Origin: Emcibacter sp048269205
GTDB taxonomy: Bacteria; Pseudomonadota; Alphaproteobacteria; Sphingomonadales; Emcibacteraceae
Length of the DNA stretch: 64,000 nucleotides
Direction of reading: 5' to 3'
Assembly: GCF_048269205.1 (NCBI RefSeq)
Contig: NZ_JBLXJC010000002.1
Span: 248,001 to 312,000 of the forward strand
In this document: positions 27,274 to 37,993 of the stretch, one piece after another
Numbering within the stretch: the first letter of the stretch is position 1
Layout of the letters: each line of letters starts with the position of its first letter
The notes under the pieces: generated by a model
Told to the model about the DNA's origin: nothing
The model's input: the letters and a program-made list of their open reading frames with translations, nothing else
Database searches by the model: none
Program-made: the position numbers and the translations under genes

Positions 27274-28623
27274 ATGATGCACATAATCGACAGAAGGCTG
27301 AACCCCAAGGGCAAAAGCCTCACCAACCGGCAAAGATTTATCCAGCGCGCCCGCAAGCAGATCAAGAAAGCGGTCGACGATGCGGTAAAGAACCGGAAAA
27401 TATCGGATATTGAGTCATCCGAACAGATCCGCATCCCCTCAGACGGGTTGGACGAGCCGCACCTGATCGGTGACAGCGACAAGGGAGTCCGTGACCGGGT
27501 CCTGCCGGGCAACCGGGAATTCATGCCCGGCGACCGGATCAAGCGGCCAGAAAAGGGCGGCGGACAGGGACAGGGAGGCCGGGAAGCCAGCGAGGACGGT
27601 GAAGGCGAGGATGCTTTCAATTTCTCCCTGACCCGGGACGAGTTCCTCAATATCCTGTTCGAGGATATGGAGCTGCCCGACTTTGTCAAAACCTCCATCA
27701 AGGAGGAAATGGTCACCGAATTTCATCGGGCCGGCCACAAGAAGGACGGCTCCCCCGCCAACCTGAACCTGAAGCTGACCATGCGCAACAGTCTGGCGCG
27801 CCGACTGACCCTGAAGCGCCCGAGCCAGGAAGAAATCGATCAGCTGGAAGAAAAAATCACCGCCCTGCACACCAAAAAACGTAAAAGTGAAAAAGACAAG
27901 AAGGAGCTGGAATACCTGACCGGTCAGTTGGAGGTCAAAACCCGGCGACGCAAGCTGGTGCCCTATATCGATCCTATTGATGTGCGCTATACCAGCTTCA
28001 CGGAGGAGCAGAAACCAAACACCCATGCGGTGATGTTCTGTCTGATGGATGTGTCAGGCTCCATGAGCGAAATGCACAAGGAACTGGCCAAACGTTTCTT
28101 CATGCTGCTTCACCTGTTCCTGAAAAAACAATACAGCAAAGTGGATATCGTTTTTATCCGCCACACCCACCACGCCAGTGAAGTGGACGAGGAAACCTTC
28201 TTCTATTCCCGGGAGACCGGGGGCACCATTGTCTCCACCGCCCTGGAGGTGATGGAAAATATCATCAAGGAACGCTATCCGCCCGATGACTGGAACATCT
28301 ATGCCGCCCAGGCGTCCGACGGCGACAATCTGAACAGCGATAATTCCCACTGCCAGTATATGCTGCAGGAACGGCTTTTGCCCCTGTGTCAGTATTTCGC
28401 CTATGTCGAAATCTGGGACAAACAGGAATCGGAACTTTTCATGGGTAATAACGGCACCACGCGCCTGTGGCAGGCTTATGACGAGGTGCAGAAGCAAAAC
28501 CGCAATTTCGCCATCCGCAGGGTAACGAAAGCCGCCGATATCTTCCCTGTTCTGCATGACCTGTTCGCCAAGGACCGTGAAAGCGCCGGCAGTTCCGCCG
28601 GGCAAGCACAGGAGGCTGTGTAA
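27274..28623 (+). CDS. yeaH: YeaH/YhbH-family protein (DUF444, VWA-like)
   Basis: 449 residues. The N-terminal part is basic and low-complexity (a Gly/Gln-rich stretch near residues 90-110, then a Lys/Glu-rich coiled region near 190-215). The C-terminal half is a von Willebrand A-like fold with MIDAS motif DVSGS at 259-263. Conserved partner of PrkA; biochemical role unresolved. Starting at the second ATG (27277) is equally possible. It lies 47 bases after prkA and abuts ycgB. Confidence 0.93.
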   Translation: MMHIIDRRLNPKGKSLTNRQRFIQRARKQIKKAVDDAVKNRKISDIESSEQIRIPSDGLDEPHLIGDSDKGVRDRVLPGNREFMPGDRIKRPEKGGGQGQGGREASEDGEGEDAFNFSLTRDEFLNILFEDMELPDFVKTSIKEEMVTEFHRAGHKKDGSPANLNLKLTMRNSLARRLTLKRPSQEEIDQLEEKITALHTKKRKSEKDKKELEYLTGQLEVKTRRRKLVPYIDPIDVRYTSFTEEQKPNTHAVMFCLMDVSGSMSEMHKELAKRFFMLLHLFLKKQYSKVDIVFIRHTHHASEVDEETFFYSRETGGTIVSTALEVMENIIKERYPPDDWNIYAAQASDGDNLNSDNSHCQYMLQERLLPLCQYFAYVEIWDKQESELFMGNNGTTRLWQAYDEVQKQNRNFAIRRVTKAADIFPVLHDLFAKDRESAGSSAGQAQEAV

Positions 28624-28624
28624 T

Positions 28625-30163
28625 ATGGCTGCAAGGAAAAAGAAAACCGCATCCGACCCCCTCTACAAGAGCGCAGAATGGGATTTTGAAACCGTCGACA
28701 GGACCTTCCGCGCCCTGGAGGATATCGCTCTCAATGAAATGGGGCTTGATGTCTATCCCACCCAGGTAGAGGTCATCACCTCGGAACAGATGCTGGATGC
28801 CTATAGCTCGGTCGGCATGCCGATGATGTATAGTCACTGGTCCTTTGGCAAAAGCTTCATCCGCGACCAGACCATGTATCAGAAAGGGTTCCAGGGGCTG
28901 GCCTACGAGATTGTTATCAATTCCGACCCCTGCATCTGCTATATCATGGAAGAAAACTCCATGACCATGCAGACCCTGGTCATGGCCCATGCCGCCTTTG
29001 GCCATAACCATTTCTTCAAAAACAACCATCTTTTCAAGCAGTGGACCGATGCCGGCGCCATCCTTGACTATCTCCAGTTCGCCAAAAACTATATCGCCAA
29101 ATGCGAGGAACGTTACGGCTACCGGGAGGTGGAGAAAATTCTCGATTCCGCCCATGCGCTGAGAGACCAGGGTGTGGACCGCTATACCCGGCCCACCAAG
29201 CTGGACGACAAGAAAATACAGGAACGGCAGCTGGAACGGCTGGAGTATGAACAGTCCCAGGTCAACGACCTGTGGCGCACCCTTCCCGATTTCAAGCAAG
29301 AGAACGGCGTCGAAATCGACCAGATGGAAAAGGAACTGGCTGTAAAGCTGGGCATACCGGAATCAAACCTGTTATATTTCCTGGAAAAAAACAGCCCGGT
29401 GCTCAGTAACTGGCAGGCGGAAATCCTGCGCATTGTGCGCTCCATCGCCCAGTATTTCTATCCCCAGCGGCAAACCAAGATGATGAACGAGGGCTGCGCC
29501 TGCTACACGCATTATTACCTGATGAACCGGCTGTATGACAAAGGCCTGATCACCGAAGGCGCCATGCTGGAATTCATTGATTTCCATACCCGGGTTGTGG
29601 CCCAGCCTTCATATGACAGCCCCTATTTCTCCGGCATCAATCCCTATGCCCTGGGCTTTGCCATGATGCAGGACATCCAGCGTATCTGCGAAAACCCCAC
29701 CGATGAGGACCGGGAATGGTTCCCCCATATCGCCGGCAACAACACCCCCTTCGAAACCCTGAAAGATGCCTGGGAAAACTATCGGGACGAAAGTTTCATC
29801 CTGCAGTTCCTGAGCCCTCACCTGATGCGGGAAATGCGCCTGTTCAATATTCATGACGACAGCGACAATGCCTTTATCGAAGTGGACCATATTCACAATA
29901 CTTCAGGCTACAAGGCCGTGCGGGAGGCCCTGTCCGCCCAGTATTCCGTGGCCAATATGGACCTGGACATCCAGGTCAGCCGTGTCGACCTGGCCGGTGA
30001 CCGGAAGCTGACCCTGGTGCACAGCATGAACAACCACATACCTCTGTCACAGAAGGAGGCGGAACAGGTGATTGCCCACCTGCGGCGTCTGTGGGGCTAT
30101 GACATTGTTTTGAAAAGCGTCGATCCGATCACCAGCGAGGTGGTGCAGGAAACCTGCGGCTAG
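28625..30163 (+). CDS. ycgB: SpoVR-family protein (YcgB-like)
   Basis: 512 residues from the ATG at 28625, one base after the yeaH stop; a longer frame beginning at 28556 would overlap yeaH. SpoVR in Bacillus affects spore cortex, while YcgB in non-spore formers is a stress protein of unknown activity. Visible family blocks are MMYSHWSFGKSFIRDQ, MTMQTLVMAHAAFGHNHFFK and MMNEGCACYTHYYLMNRL, rich in His, Cys and Glu. Third gene of the PrkA module, followed by a terminator. Confidence 0.94.
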   Translation: MAARKKKTASDPLYKSAEWDFETVDRTFRALEDIALNEMGLDVYPTQVEVITSEQMLDAYSSVGMPMMYSHWSFGKSFIRDQTMYQKGFQGLAYEIVINSDPCICYIMEENSMTMQTLVMAHAAFGHNHFFKNNHLFKQWTDAGAILDYLQFAKNYIAKCEERYGYREVEKILDSAHALRDQGVDRYTRPTKLDDKKIQERQLERLEYEQSQVNDLWRTLPDFKQENGVEIDQMEKELAVKLGIPESNLLYFLEKNSPVLSNWQAEILRIVRSIAQYFYPQRQTKMMNEGCACYTHYYLMNRLYDKGLITEGAMLEFIDFHTRVVAQPSYDSPYFSGINPYALGFAMMQDIQRICENPTDEDREWFPHIAGNNTPFETLKDAWENYRDESFILQFLSPHLMREMRLFNIHDDSDNAFIEVDHIHNTSGYKAVREALSAQYSVANMDLDIQVSRVDLAGDRKLTLVHSMNNHIPLSQKEAEQVIAHLRRLWGYDIVLKSVDPITSEVVQETCG

Positions 30164-30182
30164 GGAAGATTTAATCCGCATT

Positions 30183-30210
30183 AAAAAAGGCAGCCATCGG
30201 CTGCCTTTTT
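30183..30210. terminator. Bidirectional rho-independent terminator
   Basis: Perfect 7-base stem GGCAGCC/GGCTGCC with a 3-base loop, flanked by six A and five T. It ends the prkA-yeaH-ycgB transcript and, on the other strand, the TbpB-like lipoprotein gene. Confidence 0.85.
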
Positions 30211-30232
30211 GACATTTTTCTCAAAGGAACAA

Positions 30233-31204
30233 TTACTGTTCTCCGGCAAAGGCGCCGGCAGCTTCCTCACCCGGTCCTGAAATGGACCAGACACCACCCA
30301 CTTCCTGGGCATTGGGGCCGTAAAAGGCGCCGCTGACGGTACCGCTGTAACCACCGGCGGAAAAATTGCTGGCCGCGCCGCTGAAGGCGCCGTTTGACAG
30401 GGTGCCTGTGGAGTCAAATTCCACCCAAGCTCCTCCGCCAACACCTGTCGCCTGAAAGTCCCTGAATTCTGAAACGACTGTATTTGTCCCGAAGTTGGCG
30501 GAGATTTCCACCCGACCAAGAAGAGAGAGCTGATCCGGAGAACCTGCAGTGGCCGTCGGCCTGTAAAGCACGCCCTCCGCAATACCTTCATAACTCGCCT
30601 CACCGGTGGTGGGCACGCTGTCGGTCCGTATACCAAAGGTGACAAATCCGTTCGCCTTTTCAAAACCATTGGCGGCTACTGTGCCGTCGGTCTTTGCCCA
30701 TTGTCCGTAGGTGACATAGGACAGGTTGATTGTCTCACCCGAAGGATGGAAGGGAATTGTAATATCGACCCCCGGACGTAACAGGACAAAGGCCTGGTTC
30801 CCGTCCACATACTGGGTGTACCTTGTGCCCACTGTTTTGTCGGCGGCATCAAAGGTATGATCAAAATTGACGTCGTTACCGGCACCCTGGTTGGTGATGG
30901 TGATTGTGAAATCGGCAGCCGTATTGACATCGGCGTCAAGGCCGACAACGGCCTCCGCACTCTCGGTCTGGCTTGCGGAATCAATGGTTTCGGTGATACC
31001 TTCCACCTTTACCAGAACGACGCTGGACAAGCTGTTAAAATCTTCCGAAGCCTGAATCTGGTCAAGCCGGTCATTGGAGGTCGGGGGCGTTGGTGTGCTC
31101 GGTGGAGGTGTGCTGCTGCCACCATTGCTACCGCCACATGCCGCAAGCGCCACAACACTGCCCGCCGTCAGAAGAATATTCCTGAATTTCGATATCTGCC
31201 TCAA
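30233..31204 (-). CDS. TbpB-like surface lipoprotein
   Basis: 323 residues from a TTG at 31204. That start has AAAGGGGA about 6 bases upstream and gives a 23-residue signal peptide ending in LAAC; the ATG at 31240 would add twelve polar residues ahead of it. After Cys23 follow a Gly/Ser run and a Pro/Thr/Ser linker, then a beta-rich body. The C-terminal block GAFYGPNAQEVGGVWSI with AAGAFAGEQ is the transferrin-binding-protein B barrel motif found in many surface lipoproteins of proteobacteria. Such proteins often need a Slam export factor; none is adjacent. Ligand unknown. Confidence 0.82.
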   Translation of the reverse strand: MRQISKFRNILLTAGSVVALAACGGSNGGSSTPPPSTPTPPTSNDRLDQIQASEDFNSLSSVVLVKVEGITETIDSASQTESAEAVVGLDADVNTAADFTITITNQGAGNDVNFDHTFDAADKTVGTRYTQYVDGNQAFVLLRPGVDITIPFHPSGETINLSYVTYGQWAKTDGTVAANGFEKANGFVTFGIRTDSVPTTGEASYEGIAEGVLYRPTATAGSPDQLSLLGRVEISANFGTNTVVSEFRDFQATGVGGGAWVEFDSTGTLSNGAFSGAASNFSAGGYSGTVSGAFYGPNAQEVGGVWSISGPGEEAAGAFAGEQ

Positions 31205-31299
31205 ACTTTTTCCCCTTTGAATATTAGCCTCTGGAGCCAAATAGAATCATTCTGGAGGAAGAATAAACCACCTCTGTGAACGAGACATTAATTTAATAT

Positions 31300-31674
31300 T
31301 CAATTCTGGCCATTTAGTGTCATTCTTGTCACCCGCAGGTAACTGATGCCGAGAAGCATGAACATGAGGACCAGCGCACGTGTGACAAACTGGGGTTCCT
31401 CAAAGGAAAAGTGTACCATGGCCAATACCGCCATTTCCAGTGAAAGCAGCAGAGCGCCGACCAGCGCCACTCTCGGAATCAACAACCCCACCCCGCCGGC
31501 AAATTCCAGCGCGCCAAGGGCTGAAATATCCCAGGCAGACATGCCCCAGGATTGATAGCGGGACACCTGGGCGTCAAAACCCGCAAGTTTCCCCACACCC
31601 AACGAAATAAACACCAGCGCCAGCACCAGGCTGAGTACCCAGACCGTCGCCTTTACAAGCACATCCCCGTTCAT
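31300..31674 (-). CDS. DoxX-family membrane protein
   Basis: 124 residues from the ATG at 31674, four predicted helices. LGVGKLAGFDAQVSRYQSWG near residue 25 and GALEFAGGVGLLIPR near residue 55 are typical of DoxX/DoxD-like proteins, with EMAVLAMVHF following. A longer open frame upstream (to 32076) crosses the divergent methyltransferase gene and is not credible. Function in this family is poorly known, possibly quinone-linked redox stress. Confidence 0.85.
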   Translation of the reverse strand: MNGDVLVKATVWVLSLVLALVFISLGVGKLAGFDAQVSRYQSWGMSAWDISALGALEFAGGVGLLIPRVALVGALLLSLEMAVLAMVHFSFEEPQFVTRALVLMFMLLGISYLRVTRMTLNGQN

Positions 31675-31729
31675 CGACCGCCCTCCTTGTTTCTTATGTT
31701 GAAGTATAGGCAGACTTTCGGGAAAAAGA

Positions 31730-31755
31730 CAAATGTAACAGCAATGTGACATTTG
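31730..31755. promoter_or_regulatory. Inverted repeat between divergent doxX-like and ICMT-like genes
   Basis: CAAATGT and ACATTTG, perfect 7-base arms with a 12-base spacer, in the 159-base divergent promoter region. Could be an operator shared by both genes; regulator unknown. Confidence 0.4.
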
Positions 31756-31833
31756 ATATGCTAGAGTTTCGAAACAAAGGTTCAGCCGGACAAAGGTGGT
31801 TCGCCGCGAAAATAAAGGGAGAGGAAAAGAGAA

Positions 31834-32307
31834 ATGGAGAGCAACGAATATAAGGACCATGCCCAGGTGATAGCACATCCGCCGGTCATCTATGCCCTGG
31901 GACTGGGTGTGGCCGTGGCCCTTGACTATTTCCTTCCCCTGTCGGCCAGTGGCGGGGAAACGGCCGAACAGGTGGGTTGGTTCCTGCTTTTCTGCGGCTT
32001 TGCCCTGCTTGGAGGAAGCGTGTTCAGCTTTATTAAAAACAAGCAAAATCCTGACCCGCACACCCCCACCGACCAAATCTATACAGGCGGGTTCTATGCC
32101 TTCAGCCGTAATCCAATCTATCTGGGATTTACCCTGATTTATGTTGCCCTTGGCCTGATTTTCAGCTCTGTGTGGATGTTAATCACCCTCGTCCCCGTGC
32201 TGGTGGCCATGCATTATGGCGTCATCCTGCGCGAAGAGGCCTATCTGGCGAAAAAATTCGGCGACAAATACCTGGACTATAAAAACAAGGTCCGGCGCTG
32301 GATCTGA
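31834..32307 (+). CDS. Isoprenylcysteine carboxyl methyltransferase (ICMT/PEMT)-like membrane protein
   Basis: 157 residues with about four helices. The C-terminal half has FSRNPIYLGFTLIYVALGL and REEAYLAKKFGDKYLDYKNK, the SAM-binding signature of membrane methyltransferases related to ICMT and phospholipid N-methyltransferases. The bacterial substrate is unknown. GGGAGAGG lies just upstream of the ATG. A bidirectional terminator follows the stop. Confidence 0.88.
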   Translation: MESNEYKDHAQVIAHPPVIYALGLGVAVALDYFLPLSASGGETAEQVGWFLLFCGFALLGGSVFSFIKNKQNPDPHTPTDQIYTGGFYAFSRNPIYLGFTLIYVALGLIFSSVWMLITLVPVLVAMHYGVILREEAYLAKKFGDKYLDYKNKVRRWI

Positions 32308-32338
32308 AAAAGGCCGCCTTTGTTCAGGACGGCCTTTT
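32308..32338. terminator. Bidirectional terminator
   Basis: Nine-base stem AAAAGGCCG/CGGCCTTTT with a 13-base loop, between convergent genes (the methyltransferase on plus, the cytochrome b561 on minus). Confidence 0.75.
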
Positions 32339-32365
32339 GAGTCATATTATCCTGCTTTCCGGAAA

Positions 32366-32941
32366 TCAGTCGTCGGCCCGGCTTCCGCGCGGCGACATCC
32401 TGATCATGATATCGTCTTTCCTGATGAAATGATGATAGAGCGCGGCCACGACATGCAAAATGAAAGCAGCCAGCATGATTTTCGCACAGATTTCATGGAT
32501 CTCTTCAAAAACCTCGCTCAGGTCATCGTTCTCCGCCAACAGCATCGGAAATTCAAACAGACCGAAAAATGGAACCTCGTGTCCGCCGGTAACAGAACTC
32601 AGATATCCTGAAATTGGAAAAGCCAGCATCAGCAGATACATCAGCCCGTGAACCGCATGGGCAAGCGTTTTTTCCCATTTCTGCATGCTTTCCGGGAACA
32701 AAGGTATGGGGTTGGTCATGCGCCAGTACATTCGAAAAAGGATAAACATAAGAGCCAGCATGCCGAAGGCCTTGTGAATATCATACAGTCCGAATTTGAA
32801 CTGGGCCTGTTCCGGTGTAACACGGGGCAAACCGTGCATATATTGCCCCATAATCCAGAGCCCGATAATTAACAGGGCCATAATCCAGTGCAGCCCCCGG
32901 GCTACACCACCGTATGTCGTTTCGGTATTTCTTGCGGACAC
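32366..32941 (-). CDS. Cytochrome b561 family protein
   Basis: 191 residues, four transmembrane helices. ARGLHWIMALLIIGLWIMG near residue 14 and the histidines in DIHKAFGMLALMF, AHAVHGLMYLLM and FILHVVAALYHHF are the expected b-type haem ligand positions. Likely inner-membrane quinol-linked electron carrier of the YodB/CybB type. It lies downstream of two small envelope genes on the same strand, but a gap of 87 bases separates them. Confidence 0.9.
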   Translation of the reverse strand: MSARNTETTYGGVARGLHWIMALLIIGLWIMGQYMHGLPRVTPEQAQFKFGLYDIHKAFGMLALMFILFRMYWRMTNPIPLFPESMQKWEKTLAHAVHGLMYLLMLAFPISGYLSSVTGGHEVPFFGLFEFPMLLAENDDLSEVFEEIHEICAKIMLAAFILHVVAALYHHFIRKDDIMIRMSPRGSRADD

Positions 32942-33028
32942 CCGATCCTCCTTTTGCCTGAAGAGAAAACTCTTCTTTATAAGTCCCCTGATTTATAAAT
33001 CCCTTGGGATTTTACGCAGCTATTCTGC

Positions 33029-33289
33029 TTAATCCCTTTTTCTGAATTTGCCTGCAATATTGGAAATATTCATCAAAAGCCACACGGGCACGACCACAAT
33101 TGCGCCCAGCACCACATAATCAGCCGCCCACTGGACACCTGACCAGGCTGTATCCACAATTTTACCGATGGTTTCCGGCAGTTCCTCGATCAGTTCCGCC
33201 GGCGTGATGTCAAAATAACTGAGCGCCATTCCCACAAACAGGGAAACGATAATCAGCTTCCAGACAATGCCGAGCGCATTTCTACTCAT
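33029..33289 (-). CDS. Small membrane protein, DUF6460-like
   Basis: 86 residues with two hydrophobic segments (about 8-26 and 55-75) separated by an acidic amphipathic stretch. The pattern of ITPAELIEELPETI followed by YVVLGAIVVVPVWLL resembles the DUF6460 membrane proteins of alphaproteobacteria, assigned from memory of the family. Overlaps the upstream lipoprotein gene by 8 bases, so the two are probably translated together. Confidence 0.72.
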   Translation of the reverse strand: MSRNALGIVWKLIIVSLFVGMALSYFDITPAELIEELPETIGKIVDTAWSGVQWAADYVVLGAIVVVPVWLLMNISNIAGKFRKRD

Positions 33290-33605
33290 CGGATTTATTC
33301 TCCAGCTCTTCCTCTTCCATATCGTAACGCAACTGGCGCATCAGGTCATCAACAGCTTTTTTCTGGGACTTTTCCAGCGCTGTCGTCGCCGAAACCATGG
33401 CCAGTTCGTTCAGGGCGAACTCATAATCCTTTTTTTCCGCGGCAATAATAATTCGCCCGATCCGGACTCGCAGTTCCTCACTGCTTTCGGAGAAGCTTTC
33501 CTGCAGGCGCTCTTCCACTGTTTTCTTATGCCGTGTCTCGAGCTTTTCACATCCCCCCAATTGTCCCAGCACGAAAATTGCCGGTATCAGCCATAGCAGG
33601 CGCAT
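33282..33605 (-). CDS. Small predicted lipoprotein, coiled coil
   Basis: 107 residues: signal peptide with lipobox LGGC (Cys19), then a charged helical region rich in Glu, Lys and Leu that looks coiled-coil. No family recognised. The gene overlaps the next small membrane protein gene by 8 bases, suggesting a pair acting at the inner membrane or periplasm. Confidence 0.75.
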   Translation of the reverse strand: MRLLWLIPAIFVLGQLGGCEKLETRHKKTVEERLQESFSESSEELRVRIGRIIIAAEKKDYEFALNELAMVSATTALEKSQKKAVDDLMRQLRYDMEEEELENKSDE

Positions 33606-33662
33606 CTGTGTATTTTCCTCGTCTCGTCCAATCCCCCGGTGCGGGTAAGACTATATTCAGTA

Positions 33663-33704
33663 TTTAAAAAAAACAATCCCCGCCAGCGGTTCAGCCGGCG
33701 GGGA
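33663..33704 (-). terminator. katG rho-independent terminator
   Basis: Perfect 8-base GC stem TCCCCGCC/GGCGGGGA at 33677-33704; on the minus strand it is followed by a T-rich run (eight A on the plus strand at 33666-33673). It lies 23 bases after the katG stop. Confidence 0.88.
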
Positions 33705-33726
33705 CAGGTATTTTTCTTTTTCAGGC

Positions 33727-35895
<2,169 letters not shown>

Positions 35896-35971
35896 TATCT
35901 GTCTCCTTGGACATGTGGATTTTATTGTACTGCTTATTTCGACATAAACTTTATCAACCCCCAACCATTCG

Positions 35972-35991
35972 ATAAAATATATTGATTTTAT
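35972..35991. promoter_or_regulatory. Inverted repeat upstream of katG
   Basis: ATAAAAT and ATTTTAT with a 6-base spacer, flanked by CGAT on both sides (CGAT at 35970 and TCGAT at 35996). It lies about 75-100 bases upstream of katG. The half sites are AT-rich, so promoter composition could explain part of it; the outer CGAT symmetry makes an operator more likely. OxyR or a Fur-family regulator are candidates. Confidence 0.35.
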
Positions 35992-36049
35992 TTAATCGAT
36001 AATTTTTGCTTATGATAAATTCATTCTCCCAGTATCGCCCATATTGACC

Positions 36050-36088
36050 CAAAAAACAAACCCCGTCGGCCGGATGGCTGACGGGGTT
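36050..36088 (-). terminator. paaN terminator
   Basis: Stem AACCCCGTC/GACGGGGTT with a 12-base loop, followed on the minus strand by TG and six T. It lies about 35 bases after the paaN stop. Confidence 0.82.
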
Positions 36089-36122
36089 ACAGTTACAGGC
36101 ATTAAGGCCTGGGAGGTCTCCC

Positions 36123-37790
36123 TTAACCTTTCGGATGCCAGCGGGTCTGTATCACCCGATAACGGTTTGACACATAAGCTGTATCCGAAAGCGCCGCATT
36201 GGCAGCCGGGTTGGCGCCGGTGGCATGGAAATCGCTGAAGGCCGCTGTCTGATTGACGAAAACGCCGCCGGTCAGGTTGAAGGACACGGCCACACCGGAG
36301 TCGCAAGCCACTTCTTCTGCCTGGGCCAGAACGTCGTCGGAAGAAGACCAGATGCCAAAACTGATGGCGCCGTGATTTTTCACACTGTCTTTGACAATGG
36401 CAAGACTGTCAGCGGTGTCCTTTGTCTTTACGACGAAGGAAATAGGACCGAACAATTCTTCCTTGTAGGAGCTTTCATCCTTGGCTTCCAGGATCAGCGG
36501 TGTGCGGATCCGGGCATTCTCAAAACCTTCCATGGGCACGGCACGGGGTGCCAGCAGGACATTGTCTCCTGCCGCATATTTCTCGAGGCGGGACATAGTG
36601 GCATCGCTCTGGATGGCGCCGAGTACGGCAGAAGCACGCTGGTCGTCGGAATTGAATTTCTCGACCCCTTTGGCAATGGCCCCGGCGACCTCGTCAAAGG
36701 ACTTGTGGCCGTCTTCCGTATCGATACCACCCTCGGGGATAAAGATGTTCTGCGGGGTTGTACACATCTGGCCGCTATAGAGGCTGAGCGTAAAGGCAAT
36801 ATTGCCGATCATGCCGCGAAAATTGTCGGTGCTGTCGATAACAATACAGTTCACACCGGCTTTTTCCGTATAGACCTGAGCCTGCTTGGCATTATCTTCC
36901 AGCCAGTTGCCGAAGGCGCTGCTGCCGGTGAAGTCAATCAGCTTGACTTCTTCCTTGAGGGCCAGTTCCTTGGTCACCGGTGCGGAGGCATCATCCACTA
37001 CCAGGGTGACCACGTCGGGGCTAAACCCGGCTTCCTTCAGCACATCACGGGCGATCTCGACTGTGATGGCCAGCGGCAGAACGGCGCCGGGGTGCGGCTT
37101 CACAATCACGGCGTTACCTGTCACCAGGCTGGCGAACAGGCCGGGATAACTGTTCCAGGTCGGGAAGGTTGAACAACCGATGACCAGACCGATACCGCGC
37201 GGGACAACCGTGAATTTCTTGTCCATGACCAGTGGATCGTTCTTGCCCTGGGGTTTCACCCAGTGCGCCGTGGCAGGCGTACGTTTCATATCTTCATAGG
37301 CATAGGCCACAGCTTCAAGGCCACGATCCTGGGCGTGCGGGCCGCCGGCCTGGAAGGCCATCATAAAACCCTGCCCCGTGGTGTGCATGACCGCATAGGC
37401 AAATTCAAAGCTGCGTTTGTTGATCCGGTCCAGGATTTCCATGCAGACTCCGGCGCGGGTATCCACATCGGCCTTGCCCCAGCTTTTGCGGGCTTCCTCG
37501 ACAGCCGCAACCAGCTTGTCGACATCCGCCTTGGGATAGGTGATTCCAAGATCAAAACCGTAAGGCGACTTTTCCGCCCCGACCGTGCCGCCACTGCCCG
37601 GCTGGTCAAGCTCGAAGGCTTTGTTCAGATAGGATTTGAAAGCTGTTTCGCCATCCTTGTTGGCGGTTTCACCGTAAACTTTCGGGCTCGGCATTTCCGG
37701 ATAGGCGGTCCAGTATTCACGGGTCCGACTGGCCTCGATTGCCTTGTTCAAAGTTTCCTTGTGTTTCTCAAACAGGGGGGAAACAGACAT
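36123..37790 (-). CDS. paaN: Phenylacetate degradation aldehyde dehydrogenase-family protein PaaN
   Basis: Aldehyde dehydrogenase superfamily member of 555 residues, matching PaaN, which is proposed to take part in the ring-opening/aldehyde oxidation step of aerobic phenylacetyl-CoA degradation. It replaces the PaaZ fusion type; no enoyl-CoA hydratase domain is attached. The start at 37790 has AGGAG 8 bases upstream, while ATG 37796 is too close to it. Landmarks are the nucleotide-binding segment GLVIGCSTFPTWNSYP, LIDFTGSSAFGNWLE and GVNCIVIDSTDN, then YSGQMCTTPQNIFIPEGG with the catalytic cysteine. Divergent from the paaG operon across about 200 bases. Confidence 0.92.
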   Translation of the reverse strand: MSVSPLFEKHKETLNKAIEASRTREYWTAYPEMPSPKVYGETANKDGETAFKSYLNKAFELDQPGSGGTVGAEKSPYGFDLGITYPKADVDKLVAAVEEARKSWGKADVDTRAGVCMEILDRINKRSFEFAYAVMHTTGQGFMMAFQAGGPHAQDRGLEAVAYAYEDMKRTPATAHWVKPQGKNDPLVMDKKFTVVPRGIGLVIGCSTFPTWNSYPGLFASLVTGNAVIVKPHPGAVLPLAITVEIARDVLKEAGFSPDVVTLVVDDASAPVTKELALKEEVKLIDFTGSSAFGNWLEDNAKQAQVYTEKAGVNCIVIDSTDNFRGMIGNIAFTLSLYSGQMCTTPQNIFIPEGGIDTEDGHKSFDEVAGAIAKGVEKFNSDDQRASAVLGAIQSDATMSRLEKYAAGDNVLLAPRAVPMEGFENARIRTPLILEAKDESSYKEELFGPISFVVKTKDTADSLAIVKDSVKNHGAISFGIWSSSDDVLAQAEEVACDSGVAVSFNLTGGVFVNQTAAFSDFHATGANPAANAALSDTAYVSNRYRVIQTRWHPKG

Positions 37791-37858
37791 TTTCATTCTC
37801 CTGAGTATGACAGATAAGCCTCGGGCCGAGCGGACACTTGCCGAAATCATAATTTTTA

Positions 37859-37908
37859 TTGACCGGCCCCTGAAAACATGTAAATTAATAAACCGAACGG
37901 TTGGTCAA
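37859..37908. promoter_or_regulatory. Operator-like repeats in the paaN-paaG divergent promoter
   Basis: AACCGAACGGTT at 37891-37902 is a palindrome (AACCG/CGGTT, 2-base centre). It is flanked by TTGACC at 37859 and its complement GGTCAA at 37903-37908. TetR-type PaaR repressors bind palindromes with similar C-A-A-C-G or ACCG half sites, and a TetR gene ends this cluster at 44825. Assignment is inference. Confidence 0.45.
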
Positions 37909-37993
37909 TTCAAGAAAAATAACCTTTACATTTAAAATAAAGTGAGTTCGACTTGCCACAACCGCTGTAGTTCAAGCAACAGGGTAGCTTTCC

